A DNA stretch of 64,000 nt, from NCBI RefSeq assembly GCF_022402485.1, contig NZ_JAKRSA010000015.1:113270-177269 (forward strand), given 5' to 3'. Position 1 is the stretch's first letter. Every line of letters starts with the position of its first letter. A program made the position numbers and the translations under genes. The notes below the pieces were generated by a model. The model was not told the origin of the DNA, made no database searches, and worked only from the letters and a program-made list of their open reading frames with translations. This DNA is from Phenylobacterium sp. GTDB lineage: Bacteria > Pseudomonadota > Alphaproteobacteria > Caulobacterales > Caulobacteraceae. Of the stretch, positions 27,968-39,801 are shown piece by piece.

Positions 27968-28939
27968 ATGGCGATTTCTACGGGGCAGCTTGTCGATGTG
28001 CTGCGCGCGGCTGGCGAGCCGACGCGCCTGCGCATCCTTGCCCTGCTGGCCCACGAGGAGCTGGCGGTGCTGGAAATCTGCCGGGTGCTCGACCAGAGCC
28101 AGCCCCGGGTCTCCCGCCATCTGAAGCTGTTGGCCGAGGCTGGCCTCGTGGAGCGGTTCCCGGATGGTGCCTGGGTGTTCTACCGGCTGGCCACCGCCGG
28201 GGAAGCCCGCCGGCTGGTGGACGAGGTGCTCGATCTGATCGAGCCGGCAGACAGCGTTCTGGCGCGGGACGCTGAGCGTCTGAGCCGGGTGCAGGACGAG
28301 CGGGAGACCGAGGCCGGCGCCTATTTCGCCCGCAACGCCGCCCGCTGGGATGAGATCCGCGCCCTCTATGTGGCTGATGAGGCGGTGGAGGCGGCGATCT
28401 GTCAGGCCGCTGGCCCCGGGCGCTTCCGCCGTCTGGTGGATCTGGGCTCAGGGACCGGCCGGATGCTCACCCTGCTGGGGCCCCAGGCCGATCAGGCCCT
28501 GGGTCTGGATCTGTCGCAGCAGATGCTCAACATCGCCCGCAGTCATGTTGGCAAGGCCGGGCTCGATCACTGCGAATTGCGCCATGGGGATATCTTTGGC
28601 ACCCGTCTGCCTGATGCGAGCGCTGACCTGGTGGTCGTCCACCAGGTGCTGCATTACCTTAGCGAACCGGCGGCGGCGGTGCGCGAGGCCGCCCGGCTGG
28701 TGGAGGCCGGAGGCCGTCTGCTGATCGTCGACTTCGCGCCCCACGGGCTGGAGCATCTCCGGGACGAGCACCAGCACCGCCGACTGGGATTTTCCGACCA
28801 GGAGATGGAGCGCTGGCTGCTGGATGCTGGCCTCAGCCAGGTCAGGGTCAACGCCCTTCCGCCGACCCAGGCCGCCGGCCTGACCATCAAGATCTGGACC
28901 GCCGAGCGCGCGCCGCTCGCCAAAAGGACCGCTGCATGA
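27968..28939 (+). CDS. ArsR-family regulator fused to a SAM-dependent methyltransferase domain (SahR-like)
   Basis: A 323-residue fusion. Residues 1-100 are an ArsR winged helix (GEPTRLRILALLAHEELAVLEIC, QPRVSRHLKLLAEAGLVERFPDG). Residues 130-320 are a class I methyltransferase domain with motif I VDLGSGTGRML and later GGRLLIVDF. No metal-binding Cys cluster of the ArsR type is seen. The stop overlaps the metF ATG (ATGA), and metH follows, so this is the local methionine-cycle regulator. Such fusions are known in alphaproteobacteria, and the methyltransferase fold probably serves to sense SAM or S-adenosylhomocysteine. Whether it still methylates anything is open. Confidence 0.88.
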   Translation: MAISTGQLVDVLRAAGEPTRLRILALLAHEELAVLEICRVLDQSQPRVSRHLKLLAEAGLVERFPDGAWVFYRLATAGEARRLVDEVLDLIEPADSVLARDAERLSRVQDERETEAGAYFARNAARWDEIRALYVADEAVEAAICQAAGPGRFRRLVDLGSGTGRMLTLLGPQADQALGLDLSQQMLNIARSHVGKAGLDHCELRHGDIFGTRLPDASADLVVVHQVLHYLSEPAAAVREAARLVEAGGRLLIVDFAPHGLEHLRDEHQHRRLGFSDQEMERWLLDAGLSQVRVNALPPTQAAGLTIKIWTAERAPLAKRTAA

Positions 28940-29871
28940 CGTTCGTCCCCCCCAACGCCCTGGGACCTGTGGCCCGCGCCGGTGCCGGCATCAGCAAGCG
29001 CCCCTCGGTCTCCTTCGAGTTTTCCCCGCCTAAGGGCCCCAAGAGCGAGGCCAGCCTGTGGGAGGCGATCCGCCGCCTGGAGCCGCTGAACCCCACCTTC
29101 GTCTCGGTGACCTATGGGGCAGGGGGCTCGACCCGCGACCGCACCCATCGCACGGTGGTGCGGATGCTGCAGGAAACCACCCTCAAGCCTGCCGCCCACC
29201 TGACCTGTGTGGAAGCCAGCCGCGATGAGGTCGACGAGGTGATCCGCGATTACTGGGCAGCCGGCATCCGCCACATCGTGGCCCTGCGCGGGGATCCCCC
29301 GGGCTCCCTGGGGGGGGCCTATACGCCCCGCGCCGATGGCTATCAGAACGCCACCGAGCTGACGGCTGGCATCCGGGCCATTGCGCCCTTTGAAGTCAGC
29401 GTCGGGCTCTACCCGCAGATCCATCCGGAAAGCCCGTCGGTGGAGCATGACATCGAGGTCCTGAAGGCCAAGATCGACGCCGGCGCGACCCGGGCGATCA
29501 CCAATTTCTTTTTCGATATCGACGGCTATCTGCGGTTCATCGACAGGATCCGAAAGGCGGGTGTGACCATTCCGATCCTGCCCGGGATCATGCCGGTTTC
29601 CAGCTTCGAGGGCCTGTCGAACATGTCCCAGCGGATTGGCGTGACCATTCCCGGCTGGCTGTCCAACCTGTTCGAAGGCCTTGATGAGGACCCGGAGACT
29701 CGCAAACTGGTCGCGGCCTCAGTGGCCACCGAAATGTGCGCCCGGCTGTCCGAGGAAGGCTTCTCGGACTTCCACTTCTACACCCTCAACCGGGCCGACC
29801 TCGTCTATGCCATCTGCCGTGTGCTGGGCGTGCGCGAGTCTGATCCCCAGCCCACCACGGAGGCCGCATGA
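28936..29871 (+). CDS. metF: Methylenetetrahydrofolate reductase
   Basis: A 311-residue flavoprotein. It has the MetF hallmark FEFSPPKGP near the N-terminus, [26 protein letters not shown] and ALRGDPP. It reduces 5,10-methylene-THF to 5-methyl-THF, the methyl donor for methionine synthase. The ATG overlaps the stop of the ArsR-methyltransferase gene, and its own stop overlaps the ATG of the first metH gene, so translation is probably coupled along the operon. Confidence 0.96.
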   Translation: MTFVPPNALGPVARAGAGISKRPSVSFEFSPPKGPKSEASLWEAIRRLEPLNPTFVSVTYGAGGSTRDRTHRTVVRMLQETTLKPAAHLTCVEASRDEVDEVIRDYWAAGIRHIVALRGDPPGSLGGAYTPRADGYQNATELTAGIRAIAPFEVSVGLYPQIHPESPSVEHDIEVLKAKIDAGATRAITNFFFDIDGYLRFIDRIRKAGVTIPILPGIMPVSSFEGLSNMSQRIGVTIPGWLSNLFEGLDEDPETRKLVAASVATEMCARLSEEGFSDFHFYTLNRADLVYAICRVLGVRESDPQPTTEAA

Positions 29872-30944
29872 CCAAGGTCCATCCCGGCCGCGCCGCGCGC
29901 ATTGCCGCCCTCAAGGCCGCCGCCAAACAGCGCATCCTGATCCTCGATGGTGCCTGGGGGGTGATGATCCAGAAGCGCAAGCTCGAGGAAGCCGACTTCC
30001 GCGGGGAGCGGTTCAAGAACCACCCCCTCGACATGAAGGGCAACAACGACATCCTCTGTTTGACCAGGCCTGACATCATCGCAGAACTGCACGAGGCCTA
30101 TTTCGCCGCCGGCGCTGACATCTCTGAGACCAACACCTTCTCGGCCACCACCATCGCTCAGGCCGATTATGAGGCCGGCGAGGCGGTTTATGACATCAAC
30201 TTCCAGGGCGCGCAGATCGCCCGGCAGGTGGCTGACCGCTTTACGCAGAACGAACCGGACAAGCCGCGGTTTGTGGCGGGCTCGGTGGGGCCGCTGAACC
30301 GGATGCTGTCCATGTCCTCGGATGTGAACGATCCCGGTGCCCGGACGGTCACCTTCGACCAGGTCTACGGTGCCTATCGTCAGCAGATGATCGCCCTGCA
30401 CGACGGTGGGGTGGACCTGTTCCTGATCGAGACCATTACCGACACGCTCAATTGCAAGGCCGCCATCAAGGCCATCCTCGATCTGGAAGACGAGGGCTAT
30501 GAGCCCCTGCCGATCTGGATCTCCGGCACCATCACTGACCGCTCCGGCCGCACCCTGTCTGGCCAGACGGTGGAGGCCTTCTGGAACTCGGTGCGTCATG
30601 CCAAGCCCTTCGCCATCGGCTTGAACTGCGCGCTTGGCGCCGACCTGATGCGGCCTCACATCGCTGAGCTGGCGCGGATCGCCGATACGCTCGTCTCAGC
30701 CTATCCCAATGCGGGCCTGCCCAACGCCATGGGCGAGTATGACGAGAGCCCGCACCAGACAGGCCACCAGCTCCACGAATGGGCCAAGAGCGGACTGGTC
30801 AACATCCTCGGTGGCTGCTGCGGGACAACGCCCGACCACATCCGCCATGTGGCCGACGAGGTTCGTGGCATGCCCCCCCGCCAGCCGCCTGAGCGCCCCA
30901 CCGCCCTGCGGCTGGCCGGCCTGGAGCCGTTTGAGCTGGCCTGA
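29868..30944 (+). CDS. metH: Methionine synthase, homocysteine-binding module (split MetH, N-terminal part)
   Basis: A 358-residue protein equal to the first module of cobalamin-dependent MetH. It starts with the barrel strand [13 protein letters not shown]. The zinc/homocysteine ligands are visible as the Cys in IGLNCALGA and the pair in [12 protein letters not shown]. The folate, cobalamin and activation modules are on the next gene. The start overlaps the metF stop. The two-gene form of MetH is common in Caulobacterales and other alphaproteobacteria, so this is not a frameshift: the module ends cleanly, and the next gene has its own ribosome binding site and ATG. Confidence 0.95.
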   Translation: MTKVHPGRAARIAALKAAAKQRILILDGAWGVMIQKRKLEEADFRGERFKNHPLDMKGNNDILCLTRPDIIAELHEAYFAAGADISETNTFSATTIAQADYEAGEAVYDINFQGAQIARQVADRFTQNEPDKPRFVAGSVGPLNRMLSMSSDVNDPGARTVTFDQVYGAYRQQMIALHDGGVDLFLIETITDTLNCKAAIKAILDLEDEGYEPLPIWISGTITDRSGRTLSGQTVEAFWNSVRHAKPFAIGLNCALGADLMRPHIAELARIADTLVSAYPNAGLPNAMGEYDESPHQTGHQLHEWAKSGLVNILGGCCGTTPDHIRHVADEVRGMPPRQPPERPTALRLAGLEPFELA

Positions 30945-30955
30945 CACCTTGGCTT

Positions 30956-30980
30956 GCCCTTCGCCATACGGGAGAAGGGC
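30956..30980 (+). other. Small hairpin between the two metH genes
   Basis: GCCCTTC and GAAGGGC form a 7-bp stem in the 98-bp gap between the metH halves. It might slow or partly end transcription or stabilise the mRNA. I see no cobalamin or SAM riboswitch core in this short gap. Confidence 0.4.
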
Positions 30981-31042
30981 GGCTAGCGAACCCATCTGAC
31001 GCCAAGCGGTTTAGCTGTGGCGCACCCGACGACCGGAGTCCT

Positions 31043-33688
<2,646 letters not shown>

Positions 33689-33711
33689 TGGGCGAACACA
33701 CGAGGGCAGCT

Positions 33712-34017
33712 ATGAGCAAGATCGACGACCAGATCGCGGCTGAGGCCTTTCGCCGTCTGGTGGCGCATCTGCAGATGCGGACCGACGCCCAGAACGTCGA
33801 TCTGATGGGGCTGGCGGGGTTCTGCCGCAATTGCCTGGCCGACTGGGTCACCGAGGCGTCGGCTGGGACTCTGGACCGCGAAGGGGCGCGGCAAGCCATC
33901 TATGGCATGCCGTATTCGGCCTGGAAGGCTGCCCAGCCCGAGGCCACGGCCGAGCAGTTGGCGCGGATGGAGGCCAGTCTCACCCTGAACGAGACCCTTC
34001 GCGGTCGTCCCGACTAG
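33712..34017 (+). CDS. DUF1244 family protein
   Basis: A small soluble protein (about 101 residues) with the family block VDLMGLAGFCRNCLADW and MPYSAWKAAQPEAT. The two Cys in FCRNC are conserved in the family as far as I recall. I start it at the ATG at 33712, which has GAGGG five bases upstream; an upstream ATG overlapping the metH stop (33688) is the alternative. The function is unknown. It is the last gene of the methionine operon here, followed by a strong terminator. Confidence 0.85.
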   Translation: MSKIDDQIAAEAFRRLVAHLQMRTDAQNVDLMGLAGFCRNCLADWVTEASAGTLDREGARQAIYGMPYSAWKAAQPEATAEQLARMEASLTLNETLRGRPD

Positions 34018-34055
34018 ACCTTAGTTCCAGGGTCATTCAGACACTGACATGAAAA

Positions 34056-34083
34056 AAGGGGCGGCCCCGCAAGGCCGCCCCTT
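34056..34083. terminator. Bidirectional terminator between the metH operon and the TonB receptor gene
   Basis: AAGGGGCGGCC and GGCCGCCCCTT form an 11-bp perfect stem around a 6-nt loop. An A-run on the left serves the minus-strand gene and TTAAGTCGTTTT follows on the right. Two further small inverted repeats, GGGCGC/GCGCCC (near 34100-34115) and CCTGGCT/AGCCAGG (34120-34138), lie between it and the receptor stop. Confidence 0.85.
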
Positions 34084-34151
34084 AAGTCGTTTTCAACGGG
34101 CGCCAAGTCAGCGCCCCGACCTGGCTTGGACAGCCAGGCCAGGGGCCGGGC

Positions 34152-37100
34152 TTAGAACTTCTTGCGCAGACCGATCTTGAAGTTACGGCCGTACACATTG
34201 CCGATCGCCGGATCATACGAATACTCGATCCGCGAGGCGGAAGGATCAGCGTCGGTCAGATTGAGGATCGAGGCGGTGAGCGTCGTATCCCACGGCAGGA
34301 ACACCCGGTAGGTGAGGTCCAGGGTCGTGAACGGATCCACTTCCAGCCCGAAGTTCACCAGCTGGCAGCCGGTGGTGGAGGCCGCATTGGCCACCGTGCA
34401 GGCCACTGGCGAGAAGCCGGTGTTGATCACGGTCGGGCCACGGTTGTCCGTGACGCCAGCAATGTGATTGACCGTGGCGCGGACGCTGTGCGGGCCATTG
34501 TCGTACTCAGCATAGAAAGCGCCACGCCACTCCGGAATGGTCCCGGGCAAGCGGTCATAGTTGGCAAAGCCAACGGCCTCGTAAGCCGGGGCCACCGTCA
34601 CACCATTCACGACGAAGGCGCCTTGCTCGTACTCCAGCACGTAGCTGACCGTACCGCTCAGGCTGACCTGCCCGCCGAAGACGTCTTCCGGATAGGAATA
34701 GTCCAGGGTGGCGTCGATGCCCGAAGTGGTCAGATCAGGGCCGTTGACCAGGTCCGAACGCACCCGCGAGATGTCCGACCCCATGGTCAAGCCCTGAACG
34801 CAGGCGTTGTTGTTGGAGAAGGTCACCAGGCTGCGCAGCGGATCGGCACAGTTGACGAACTGGGCACCATTGCCCGGGCCGTTGCCGACCCGGTTGGCGA
34901 CCACATTGGCCGGCACCCGGACGATCTGGTCCTCGAGCTCAATGCTCCAATAGTCGACCATGGCGCGGAAGTCGCCGAAGTCCGCCAGGGCACCGACGCT
35001 GAAGGTCAGGGCCTTTTCCGGGCCGATGGCGCTGTTGCCGAAGGCGTCCACCGACTTGAAGGCATTGCCTGCTGCCTGGATGCCCGACAGACCTGTTGCA
35101 CCGCCGGGAGCCCGGTCGGTCGGAGTTGGGCCACGGAAGGTGGTGCCCACCGAGCCGCGCATGGAGAACCAGTCGTTGGCGTCCCACTTGAGGGAGAGCT
35201 TCGGATTGGTGGTCGACCCGGTCTCACCGCCATAGTCCTCAAACCGCAGCGCCACAGCGGCGTTGAGGTTGTCGAGGATCGGCAGGTTCATTTCACCGAA
35301 CACCGCGTAGATCGACTCGTCCACATAGTAGGGCTGCGACTGGCCCAGGAACATGTAAGGGCCGGTCTGGATCGCACAGTTGGTGACGCCTGGGACCGGG
35401 CAGGGGGTAATGGCGCGGTCATAGAAGTTGCTGCCCAGACGACGGGTCTGTTCGGAGGCCCGCCATTGGGCGCCGGCCGCCCAGTTCACCACACCGCCGG
35501 GCAGTTCAAAGCCGGTGGAGCCGTTGAACACCAGGTCGACGACGTACATCTCGTTGGTGGTTTCGCCGATCTGCTCGTCATAGAGCCAGCGGGCGAGCGC
35601 TGGGCTATTGGCCTGGGCCGGGTTGTAGTTAGGGTTCACGGCCCCAAGCTGCGGATTGCCCGGATAGGCCGTGGAGAACGGGTTCAGCCACTCGCAGCCA
35701 TTGGCACCAGGGGTCGTGCCGGTGCAGCCCGGTCCACCCAGACCGCGCAGGGCGCTGTCCAGACGGCTGATCAGGATGTCACGGGTGTTGCCGTAGGCCT
35801 GATTGCGCGCGTAGGTGAAGGCCAGATCCCAGCCGATACCGCCAGCGATGTCGAACTCGCCCTTCAGGCCGGTGGCGATGCGGAACAGCTCATAGGAGCG
35901 CTCGCCCTTTTGACCGTCATAGCCAAAGGCGGGGTTGCCGCCGCTGGCGAACGGCCGCCACAGGGTCAGCTGCAGACCAGACGTCGGCACGGCCGCATAG
36001 GCACCAGCTGCACCTGCCGAGGCGAAGATCTGCGGGTTGGCGGCCACGAAGGCCTGCACATAGGGGTTCGACTTGGGCGCAAAATACTGGGTGCTGCCCG
36101 GGCCGAACGGCCCTTGGGTCGGGGGATAGGACGGCGAGTAGCCAATGTTGGGAACGTCGGTCTTGGAATACATGCCCTCGAGGAAGAACTCGGTGGTGTC
36201 GTTCAGCTCGAAGTTCAGTTCCCCGTACAACTGGTAGCGGTCGGTTTCTTCGATCAGATTGGCGAAGGGCACATAGGTGTAATAGCAGGCGGGAAGCTGG
36301 CTGGCGCCCGACTGGAACACCCCCTGATAGCCGCCAACGGCACCGCAGGAGCTTTCGCGGATCGAGCCGACGGCGTCACCGTGGTTGGGGTCAGGAACGC
36401 CCGGGATGGTGGGCAGGTCAACGCCGAGGCGGGCCACATAGAAGCCCGGATTTGACAGGAACGACCAGCCGCTCGGGTTGGCGGTGTAGTCCTGATAGGC
36501 CCAGTCACGGTCCAGGGTGTCGAGTTCTGAGCGGTGCTGATAGCCTGCCGCGATGAAGGCGCTGCCGCGTTCACCCTGCCAGCCCCAGGCGGCGCTCATA
36601 TTGTACTCGCCGTCCGAGCCGTCCACGTAACGGTACTCGCCGGACACCTCGAAGCCTTCGAAGGTCTTCTTGGTAATGAAGTTGATCACGCCGCCGATGG
36701 CGTCCGAGCCGTAGGTGGCTGCCGCGCCATCCTTCAGCAGCTCAACACGACCGATGGCCGCGGTAGGGATCAGGTTAGTGTCGACGCCGGTGAGCGGGTC
36801 GGTCGAGGTGAAGCGGCGGCCATTGAACAGCACCAGGGTCCGCTGGGGCCCCAGGCCACGCATATTGATCGAACCCGCGCCGATGGCCCCCTGGGCCGAG
36901 GTCGAGAACTGGTTGGAGTCGCCAAGCACTGGGCCGCTGATGGTCAGTGACTTGATCAGTTCGGTGGTCGAGGGCGAGCCCTGCTTTTCCAGGTCCGCGG
37001 CACTGATCACATCCACCGGCAGGGCGGCGTCCTCAGGCGTCCCGGCAATGAACGACCCGGTGACGACGATCTCTTCGACCATGGTCTGAGCAGAAGCCTG

Positions 37101-37172
37101 ACCCGCCACGAGGCTGAGGGCGAGGGCGACAGCCGTGGTCGAGACCGTCGACAAGTATTTAGAACTCCTCAC
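34152..37172 (-). CDS. TonB-dependent outer-membrane receptor
   Basis: A 1006-residue receptor with a signal peptide ending ASA, a TonB-box-like segment (EEIVVTGSFIAGTPEDAALPVDVI), a plug domain (NMRGLGPQRTLVLFNGRRF; RVELLKDGAAATYGSDAIGGVINFITKK) and a large beta-barrel ending in the aromatic FKIGLRKKF. It takes up a substrate across the outer membrane using TonB/ExbB/ExbD energy. This large class, with a Q/N/G-rich barrel, is often used for oligosaccharides, peptides or siderophores; the ligand is unknown. The start is GTG at 37172 with AAAGGGG upstream. No neighbouring enzyme or sensor gives a substrate hint. Confidence 0.92.
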   Translation of the reverse strand: MRSSKYLSTVSTTAVALALSLVAGQASAQTMVEEIVVTGSFIAGTPEDAALPVDVISAADLEKQGSPSTTELIKSLTISGPVLGDSNQFSTSAQGAIGAGSINMRGLGPQRTLVLFNGRRFTSTDPLTGVDTNLIPTAAIGRVELLKDGAAATYGSDAIGGVINFITKKTFEGFEVSGEYRYVDGSDGEYNMSAAWGWQGERGSAFIAAGYQHRSELDTLDRDWAYQDYTANPSGWSFLSNPGFYVARLGVDLPTIPGVPDPNHGDAVGSIRESSCGAVGGYQGVFQSGASQLPACYYTYVPFANLIEETDRYQLYGELNFELNDTTEFFLEGMYSKTDVPNIGYSPSYPPTQGPFGPGSTQYFAPKSNPYVQAFVAANPQIFASAGAAGAYAAVPTSGLQLTLWRPFASGGNPAFGYDGQKGERSYELFRIATGLKGEFDIAGGIGWDLAFTYARNQAYGNTRDILISRLDSALRGLGGPGCTGTTPGANGCEWLNPFSTAYPGNPQLGAVNPNYNPAQANSPALARWLYDEQIGETTNEMYVVDLVFNGSTGFELPGGVVNWAAGAQWRASEQTRRLGSNFYDRAITPCPVPGVTNCAIQTGPYMFLGQSQPYYVDESIYAVFGEMNLPILDNLNAAVALRFEDYGGETGSTTNPKLSLKWDANDWFSMRGSVGTTFRGPTPTDRAPGGATGLSGIQAAGNAFKSVDAFGNSAIGPEKALTFSVGALADFGDFRAMVDYWSIELEDQIVRVPANVVANRVGNGPGNGAQFVNCADPLRSLVTFSNNNACVQGLTMGSDISRVRSDLVNGPDLTTSGIDATLDYSYPEDVFGGQVSLSGTVSYVLEYEQGAFVVNGVTVAPAYEAVGFANYDRLPGTIPEWRGAFYAEYDNGPHSVRATVNHIAGVTDNRGPTVINTGFSPVACTVANAASTTGCQLVNFGLEVDPFTTLDLTYRVFLPWDTTLTASILNLTDADPSASRIEYSYDPAIGNVYGRNFKIGLRKKF

Positions 37173-37780
37173 ACGTTTCCCCTTTGAATTTAAACAGCAG
37201 CTTGGATCAACAATGATCCGAAGCGGCGTAAAGAGGCTCTAAGGGATAATAAATCAACCCTAGGGTTTGACGCTTGTGCTTAAAAACAATGAGAATAGAT
37301 GACGGTTACGTCAGTTATAAACGGTCGGTAAACATAAAAAGCGCTGATACGTCAAAACGTGTACCGCACCTTCTACAGGTCATGGAAAAAACCTATTAAT
37401 ATCAATAGACTATTTTGCACGCGGCGTTGAAAACCTGGGCGCGTCACCGCCCTGTCACGTTCCCGCCACACCCGCCGCAAAAAAGGCGTTCGGCAGCAAT
37501 TTTGGCCGTATTTCAGGCGGATAGGTGCCTGGCTTTGCCAAGCATGCCGGAAAAAACCCCGCTGTCAGGGCGAATCTAGTTCTGCAGGGCCTTTGACCTT
37601 GCGCGACGGCTTCAAACGCGAGTCGCAGTTGCCAGGCTGGAGCGGTCCATGTGGCACCTGACCGCCCGCGAGCCCGTCAGCGCGCCCCAGATCTGGCCTG
37701 TTCCTCCAGGGCTACCGCCTCAGTCAGGTGCCGTGCAGAGCGGGACTTGCACGCTCTGCCTCGGCCCTGGCCTGTCTCGC
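37173..37780. promoter_or_regulatory. 608-bp AT-rich upstream region of the TonB receptor gene
   Basis: No gene is seen here. The half near the receptor (37200-37430) is much more AT-rich than its surroundings. It holds a 12-bp palindrome AACCCTAGGGTT (37256-37267), TGACGGTTACGTCA (37300-37313), a second TACGTCA copy about 40 bp away, and CTATTAATATCAATAG (about 37392-37407). These look like regulator sites for the receptor gene. The half near pyrC contains GCAGAGC/GCTCTGC (37735-37759), a 7-bp hairpin that could terminate pyrC on the minus strand, and nothing else I recognise. Confidence 0.55.
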
Positions 37781-38866
37781 CTATCGGGCCAGCCGCCAGT
37801 TCAGCATGGAGCCTGCATGAAAGGGGACGATATCGGCTGCGGCCAAGCTGAGGCGGTCTGGGACCGATTGAACGACGCGCTCCAGCACGATCTGATCCTC
37901 GTTGAGGGCAAGCCCATAGAACCGAGGTCCGTTTTCAGAGGCGAAGGCCTCAAGCTTGTCCAGGGCCCCCTCTTCCTCGAAGACCTTCGCGTAGCTTTCG
38001 AGCGCATGGGACGCGCTGAAGATCCCCGCGCAACCGCAAGCCGACTCCTTGTCAGTCGCCGCGTGCGGGGCCGAGTCGGTGCCCAGGAAGAATTTCGCGG
38101 ACCCCGATGTGGCGGCTTTGCGCAAGGCCAATCGATGATGCTCGCGTTTGGCGACGGGGAGACAATAGAAGTGCGGGCGGATGCCGCCCTCAAACATGGC
38201 GTTGCGATTGAAGTCGAGGTGGTGGGGCGTGATGGTGGCCGCCAAGGTTGCCGGTCCCTCGGCAACAAAGGTCGCGGCCTCCTCGGTCGTAATGTGTTCA
38301 AAAACGATCTTTAGCGCAGGGAAATCGCGTATCAACTTTGACAATATGCGATCGATAAAAACGGCTTCACGATCGAAGATGTCGACGTGCTGCTCAGTCA
38401 CCTCGCCATGCAACAGCAATGGCATGCCGATGCTCTGCATGACCTCCAGGACGGGGTAGATGTTCTGCACATCTGTCACCCCATGATGGGAGTTGGTTGT
38501 GGCATGGGCGGGATAGAGCTTGCAGGCCGTGAACACCCCCTTGGCAAAGCCCGCCTTGACCTCTGCCGGATCGATGCCATCGGTCAGATAGCAGGTCATC
38601 AGGGGGGTAAAGGACAGTCCGGGCCTGATCGCCGCCATGATTCGCGACCTGTAAGCCTCGGCCGCGGCGACCGTTGTGACTGGCGGGTCCAGATTGGGCA
38701 TGACAATCGCGCGGGCAAACTGCTGCGCGGTGAAGTTCGCCACCGCCGCCAGCATGGGTCCGTCCCTGAGGTGGACATGCCAATCATCTGGTCGACGCAT
38801 CACGATGCGGGTTGGTGGGCTCGCATCCCCAGGCTTGATTGAATCTGTCGGTTCGGCGAGCGGCAT
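37781..38866 (-). CDS. pyrC: Dihydroorotase, PyrC type
   Basis: A 361-residue amidohydrolase of the E. coli PyrC type. It has the zinc motif DWHVHLRDG, the carbamylated-Lys region [14 protein letters not shown], the His ligands LLLHGEV and FEHITT, and the Asp in FLGTDSAPH. It closes N-carbamoyl-aspartate to dihydroorotate in pyrimidine synthesis. Base use is unlike its neighbours: the two 60-base rows 38281-38400 contain 27/60 and 28/60 G+C. That suggests arrival by transfer, possibly as a second dihydroorotase beside the longer form that usually sits with pyrB. The gene is intact. Confidence 0.93.
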   Translation of the reverse strand: MPLAEPTDSIKPGDASPPTRIVMRRPDDWHVHLRDGPMLAAVANFTAQQFARAIVMPNLDPPVTTVAAAEAYRSRIMAAIRPGLSFTPLMTCYLTDGIDPAEVKAGFAKGVFTACKLYPAHATTNSHHGVTDVQNIYPVLEVMQSIGMPLLLHGEVTEQHVDIFDREAVFIDRILSKLIRDFPALKIVFEHITTEEAATFVAEGPATLAATITPHHLDFNRNAMFEGGIRPHFYCLPVAKREHHRLALRKAATSGSAKFFLGTDSAPHAATDKESACGCAGIFSASHALESYAKVFEEEGALDKLEAFASENGPRFYGLALNEDQIVLERVVQSVPDRLSLAAADIVPFHAGSMLNWRLAR

Positions 38867-39074
38867 GGGGGATCACCAGAGATGTGAAACGTGCAAGCGC
38901 CTTACCCTCTAACACGGGCTCAAGGGTTCAAGATCGCGTTATCGGGCAGGCAAAAGTGCGGTCTCATTTCAGGCGGCCCGGACAAGGTGGGAGTCGGTTT
39001 TCGGACCCGCGCGTCAAGGTCGCTCAAAGTGTCGTAGGTCGCGGCGGCCTTTGGGAAACACAGGCTCAGTGGAC

Positions 39075-39773
39075 CTAGCCGCCTACCGGTTCGTCAGTGG
39101 GCGCTGGGGATGAGACCTCTGAGGAGACCGCGTCTGGTCGCGATTCAGGAAGCTCTTCTGGGGGCAGAAGGTGAGCCAGGGGATCGTCTTCTGTCGGTTC
39201 AACGGCCGCGGCCTCAGGCATGGCGGGCATGATTTCGGCGGTCAGATCAAAGGCCGGACCCATAAGTCTGGCCCTTTCCTCCAGGGTGACCGCCGTGGAC
39301 TCGCAACTGGCAGGCAGGGTCCAGCTCATCCACTCCTGGGCCAGACGGGCCGGGGGCAGATCAACAGACCGGCTCCAGCTCCCGCGCCCCCGGCGCAGGG
39401 CTTCAGCCCCATGGGCGTTGATCGGCCGAGGGCTGGCCTTCTCCGCCGCCTCCATCGACCGCTCGAACAGAATGAGGTTCTCCGCGCTCAGGGCGTCGAG
39501 CTCATCATAGGCCTTGAGATCATCCGCCAGGGAGGAGCCTGGGCGACGAAAGGCGGTCTCAATGCGGATCACCTCGGGCATGACCTGCTCTCGCAGGCCC
39601 CGGTGCGCCGACAGAGCACCATAGCACCAGGCCACCAGCCCATAGGGATCGCGAGGGGCCCCGGCGGGATAGGGGAGCGGCGGCGCGTCGGCAGCCGGAG
39701 GGGCTGTCTCAGCGGCGGCAGCAGCCTCAGGATCCTGGGCCAGCAGGGCCAGGGCGAACAGGAACGGTGACAT
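39075..39773 (-). CDS. Exported hypothetical protein
   Basis: A protein of about 232 residues starting at the ATG at 39773 (MSPFLFALALLAQDPEAAAA); the longer ORF adds a non-coding-looking stretch from the oxoprolinase gene end. It has a short hydrophobic N-terminus (signal or anchor), an Ala/Pro-rich linker, a helical domain (YGLVAWCYGALSAHRGLREQVMPEVIRIE) and an acidic, Pro-rich tail (VEPTEDDPLAHLLPPEELPES). I do not recognise a family. It lies just downstream of the 5-oxoprolinase gene on the same strand. Confidence 0.65.
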   Translation of the reverse strand: MSPFLFALALLAQDPEAAAAAETAPPAADAPPLPYPAGAPRDPYGLVAWCYGALSAHRGLREQVMPEVIRIETAFRRPGSSLADDLKAYDELDALSAENLILFERSMEAAEKASPRPINAHGAEALRRGRGSWSRSVDLPPARLAQEWMSWTLPASCESTAVTLEERARLMGPAFDLTAEIMPAMPEAAAVEPTEDDPLAHLLPPEELPESRPDAVSSEVSSPAPTDEPVGG

Positions 39774-39801
39774 CACAGCAGGGCGCCTCGGAGGTCTGAA
39801 C

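Noticed and set aside
30945-31042. Possible riboswitch between the metH genes
   Set aside because: At 98 bp it is too short for a cobalamin riboswitch and I see no SAM-II core; only a small hairpin is present.
34464-36455. 663-residue plus-strand ORF opposite the TonB receptor gene
   Set aside because: The receptor has signal peptide, plug and barrel on the minus strand; the plus ORF is an antisense shadow.
37421-37780. tRNA or small RNA gene in the long gap before the TonB receptor
   Set aside because: No T-loop (GGTTCGA-type) sequence or cloverleaf was seen; only a 7-bp hairpin near the pyrC end.
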